Positions 5,903 to 5,988 of a DNA stretch of 5,988 nucleotides are shown piece by piece. Origin of the DNA: Treponema sp. (GTDB taxonomy: Bacteria > Spirochaetota > Spirochaetia > Treponematales > Breznakiellaceae); contig WQRP01000101.1 in the NCBI GenBank assembly GCA_009786675.1, forward strand, positions 1 through 5,988, written 5' to 3'. Numbering within the stretch: position 1 is the stretch's first letter; each line of letters begins with the position of its first letter. The notes beneath the pieces are model-generated. The model ran no database searches, was not told the DNA's origin, and saw only the letters and a program-made list of their open reading frames with translations. The position numbers and the translations under genes were made by a program.

Positions 5903-5919
5903 ATCGCGCGTCGCGCGAT
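5903..5919. promoter_or_regulatory. perfect palindrome, candidate operator of the 5984 gene
   Basis: ATCGCGCG, a central T, then CGCGCGAT: two perfect eight-base half-sites. It lies two bases upstream of TATAAA (5922-5927), where a bound regulator would block or contact RNA polymerase. The symmetry suits a dimeric DNA-binding protein; which one is unknown. A GC-rich background raises the chance of coincidence. Confidence 0.5.
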
Positions 5920-5921
5920 GA

Positions 5922-5927
5922 TATAAA
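5922..5927 (+). promoter_or_regulatory. possible -10 element of the 5984 gene
   Basis: TATAAA is the only AT-rich hexamer in this stretch and would place the transcript start about 50 bases before the ATG. No recognisable -35 lies 16-18 bases upstream (GAGTAT is at the 17-base position), so any such promoter would need an activator or another sigma factor. Confidence 0.35.
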
Positions 5928-5937
5928 GTCCAACTGT

Positions 5938-5955
5938 CGCGGGCAGAATCCCGCG
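5938..5955 (+). promoter_or_regulatory. 5'-leader hairpin before the 5984 gene
   Basis: CGCGGG (5938-5943) pairs with CCCGCG (5950-5955) across a six-base loop, CAGAAT. It lies about 16 bases upstream of the Shine-Dalgarno. It may stabilise the message or serve a regulatory fold. There is no U tract, so it is not a terminator. Confidence 0.4.
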
Positions 5956-5983
5956 GAACTACGTGCTTTCCAAGGAGGCATAA

Positions 5984-5988
5984 ATGAA
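5984..5988 (+). CDS. start of a gene running off the right edge
   Basis: ATG 5984-5986 is preceded by AAGGAGG (5972-5978) with a five-base spacer, an essentially ideal ribosome-binding site. Only the first codon and two bases of the second lie in the window, so the product cannot be identified. The strong site suggests a well-translated gene. It has its own leader with a hairpin and a possible operator. Confidence 0.7.

Overview
This is a GC-rich bacterial window with consensus-like GGAGG ribosome-binding sites, two lipoprotein-type signal peptides and a GC-rich third codon position. My best guess at source is a spirochaete of the Treponema group. That rests on the look of the lipoproteins, the solute-binding protein and the nuclease-like protein, recalled from memory and not searched.

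Layout. Positions 1-101 and 5799-5898 are the two arms of a diverged inverted repeat that frames everything else. The left arm runs into a coding-like reading frame that ends at 206 and is probably the 3' end of a gene entering from the left. A comparatively AT-rich, apparently non-coding stretch follows (207-509). A minus-strand operon then reads leftward from a good promoter at 4767-4739: a 463-residue cytoplasmic protein of unknown function (4731-3340), an OppA-type lipoprotein solute-binding protein (3323-1614), and a PD-(D/E)XK nuclease-like protein of the Rpn type (1630-731). The last 220 or so bases of the nuclease gene are duplicated in tandem, giving a separate 74-residue ORF (734-510). 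Divergent to the operon is a plus-strand lipoprotein of unknown function (4784-5668). After a 315-base regulatory region full of palindromes, another plus-strand gene begins at 5984 and leaves the window.

How it may work together. The first two operon genes are 16 bases apart, and the solute-binding protein overlaps the nuclease gene by 17 bases, so all three are probably co-expressed. The most interesting part is the nuclease tail. A strong GGAGG site eight bases before an internal ATG (970-968) predicts a separate 79-residue C-terminal product. This is the arrangement known for Rpn nucleases, where an internally initiated small protein is the antitoxin of the full-length toxic nuclease. Here that small-protein segment also exists as a second tandem copy whose ATG overlaps the nuclease stop (ATGA). 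I therefore read 510-1630 as a candidate intragenic toxin-antitoxin or anti-phage unit with a duplicated antitoxin. That is a hypothesis. No transposase, CRISPR array, tRNA or rRNA was seen.
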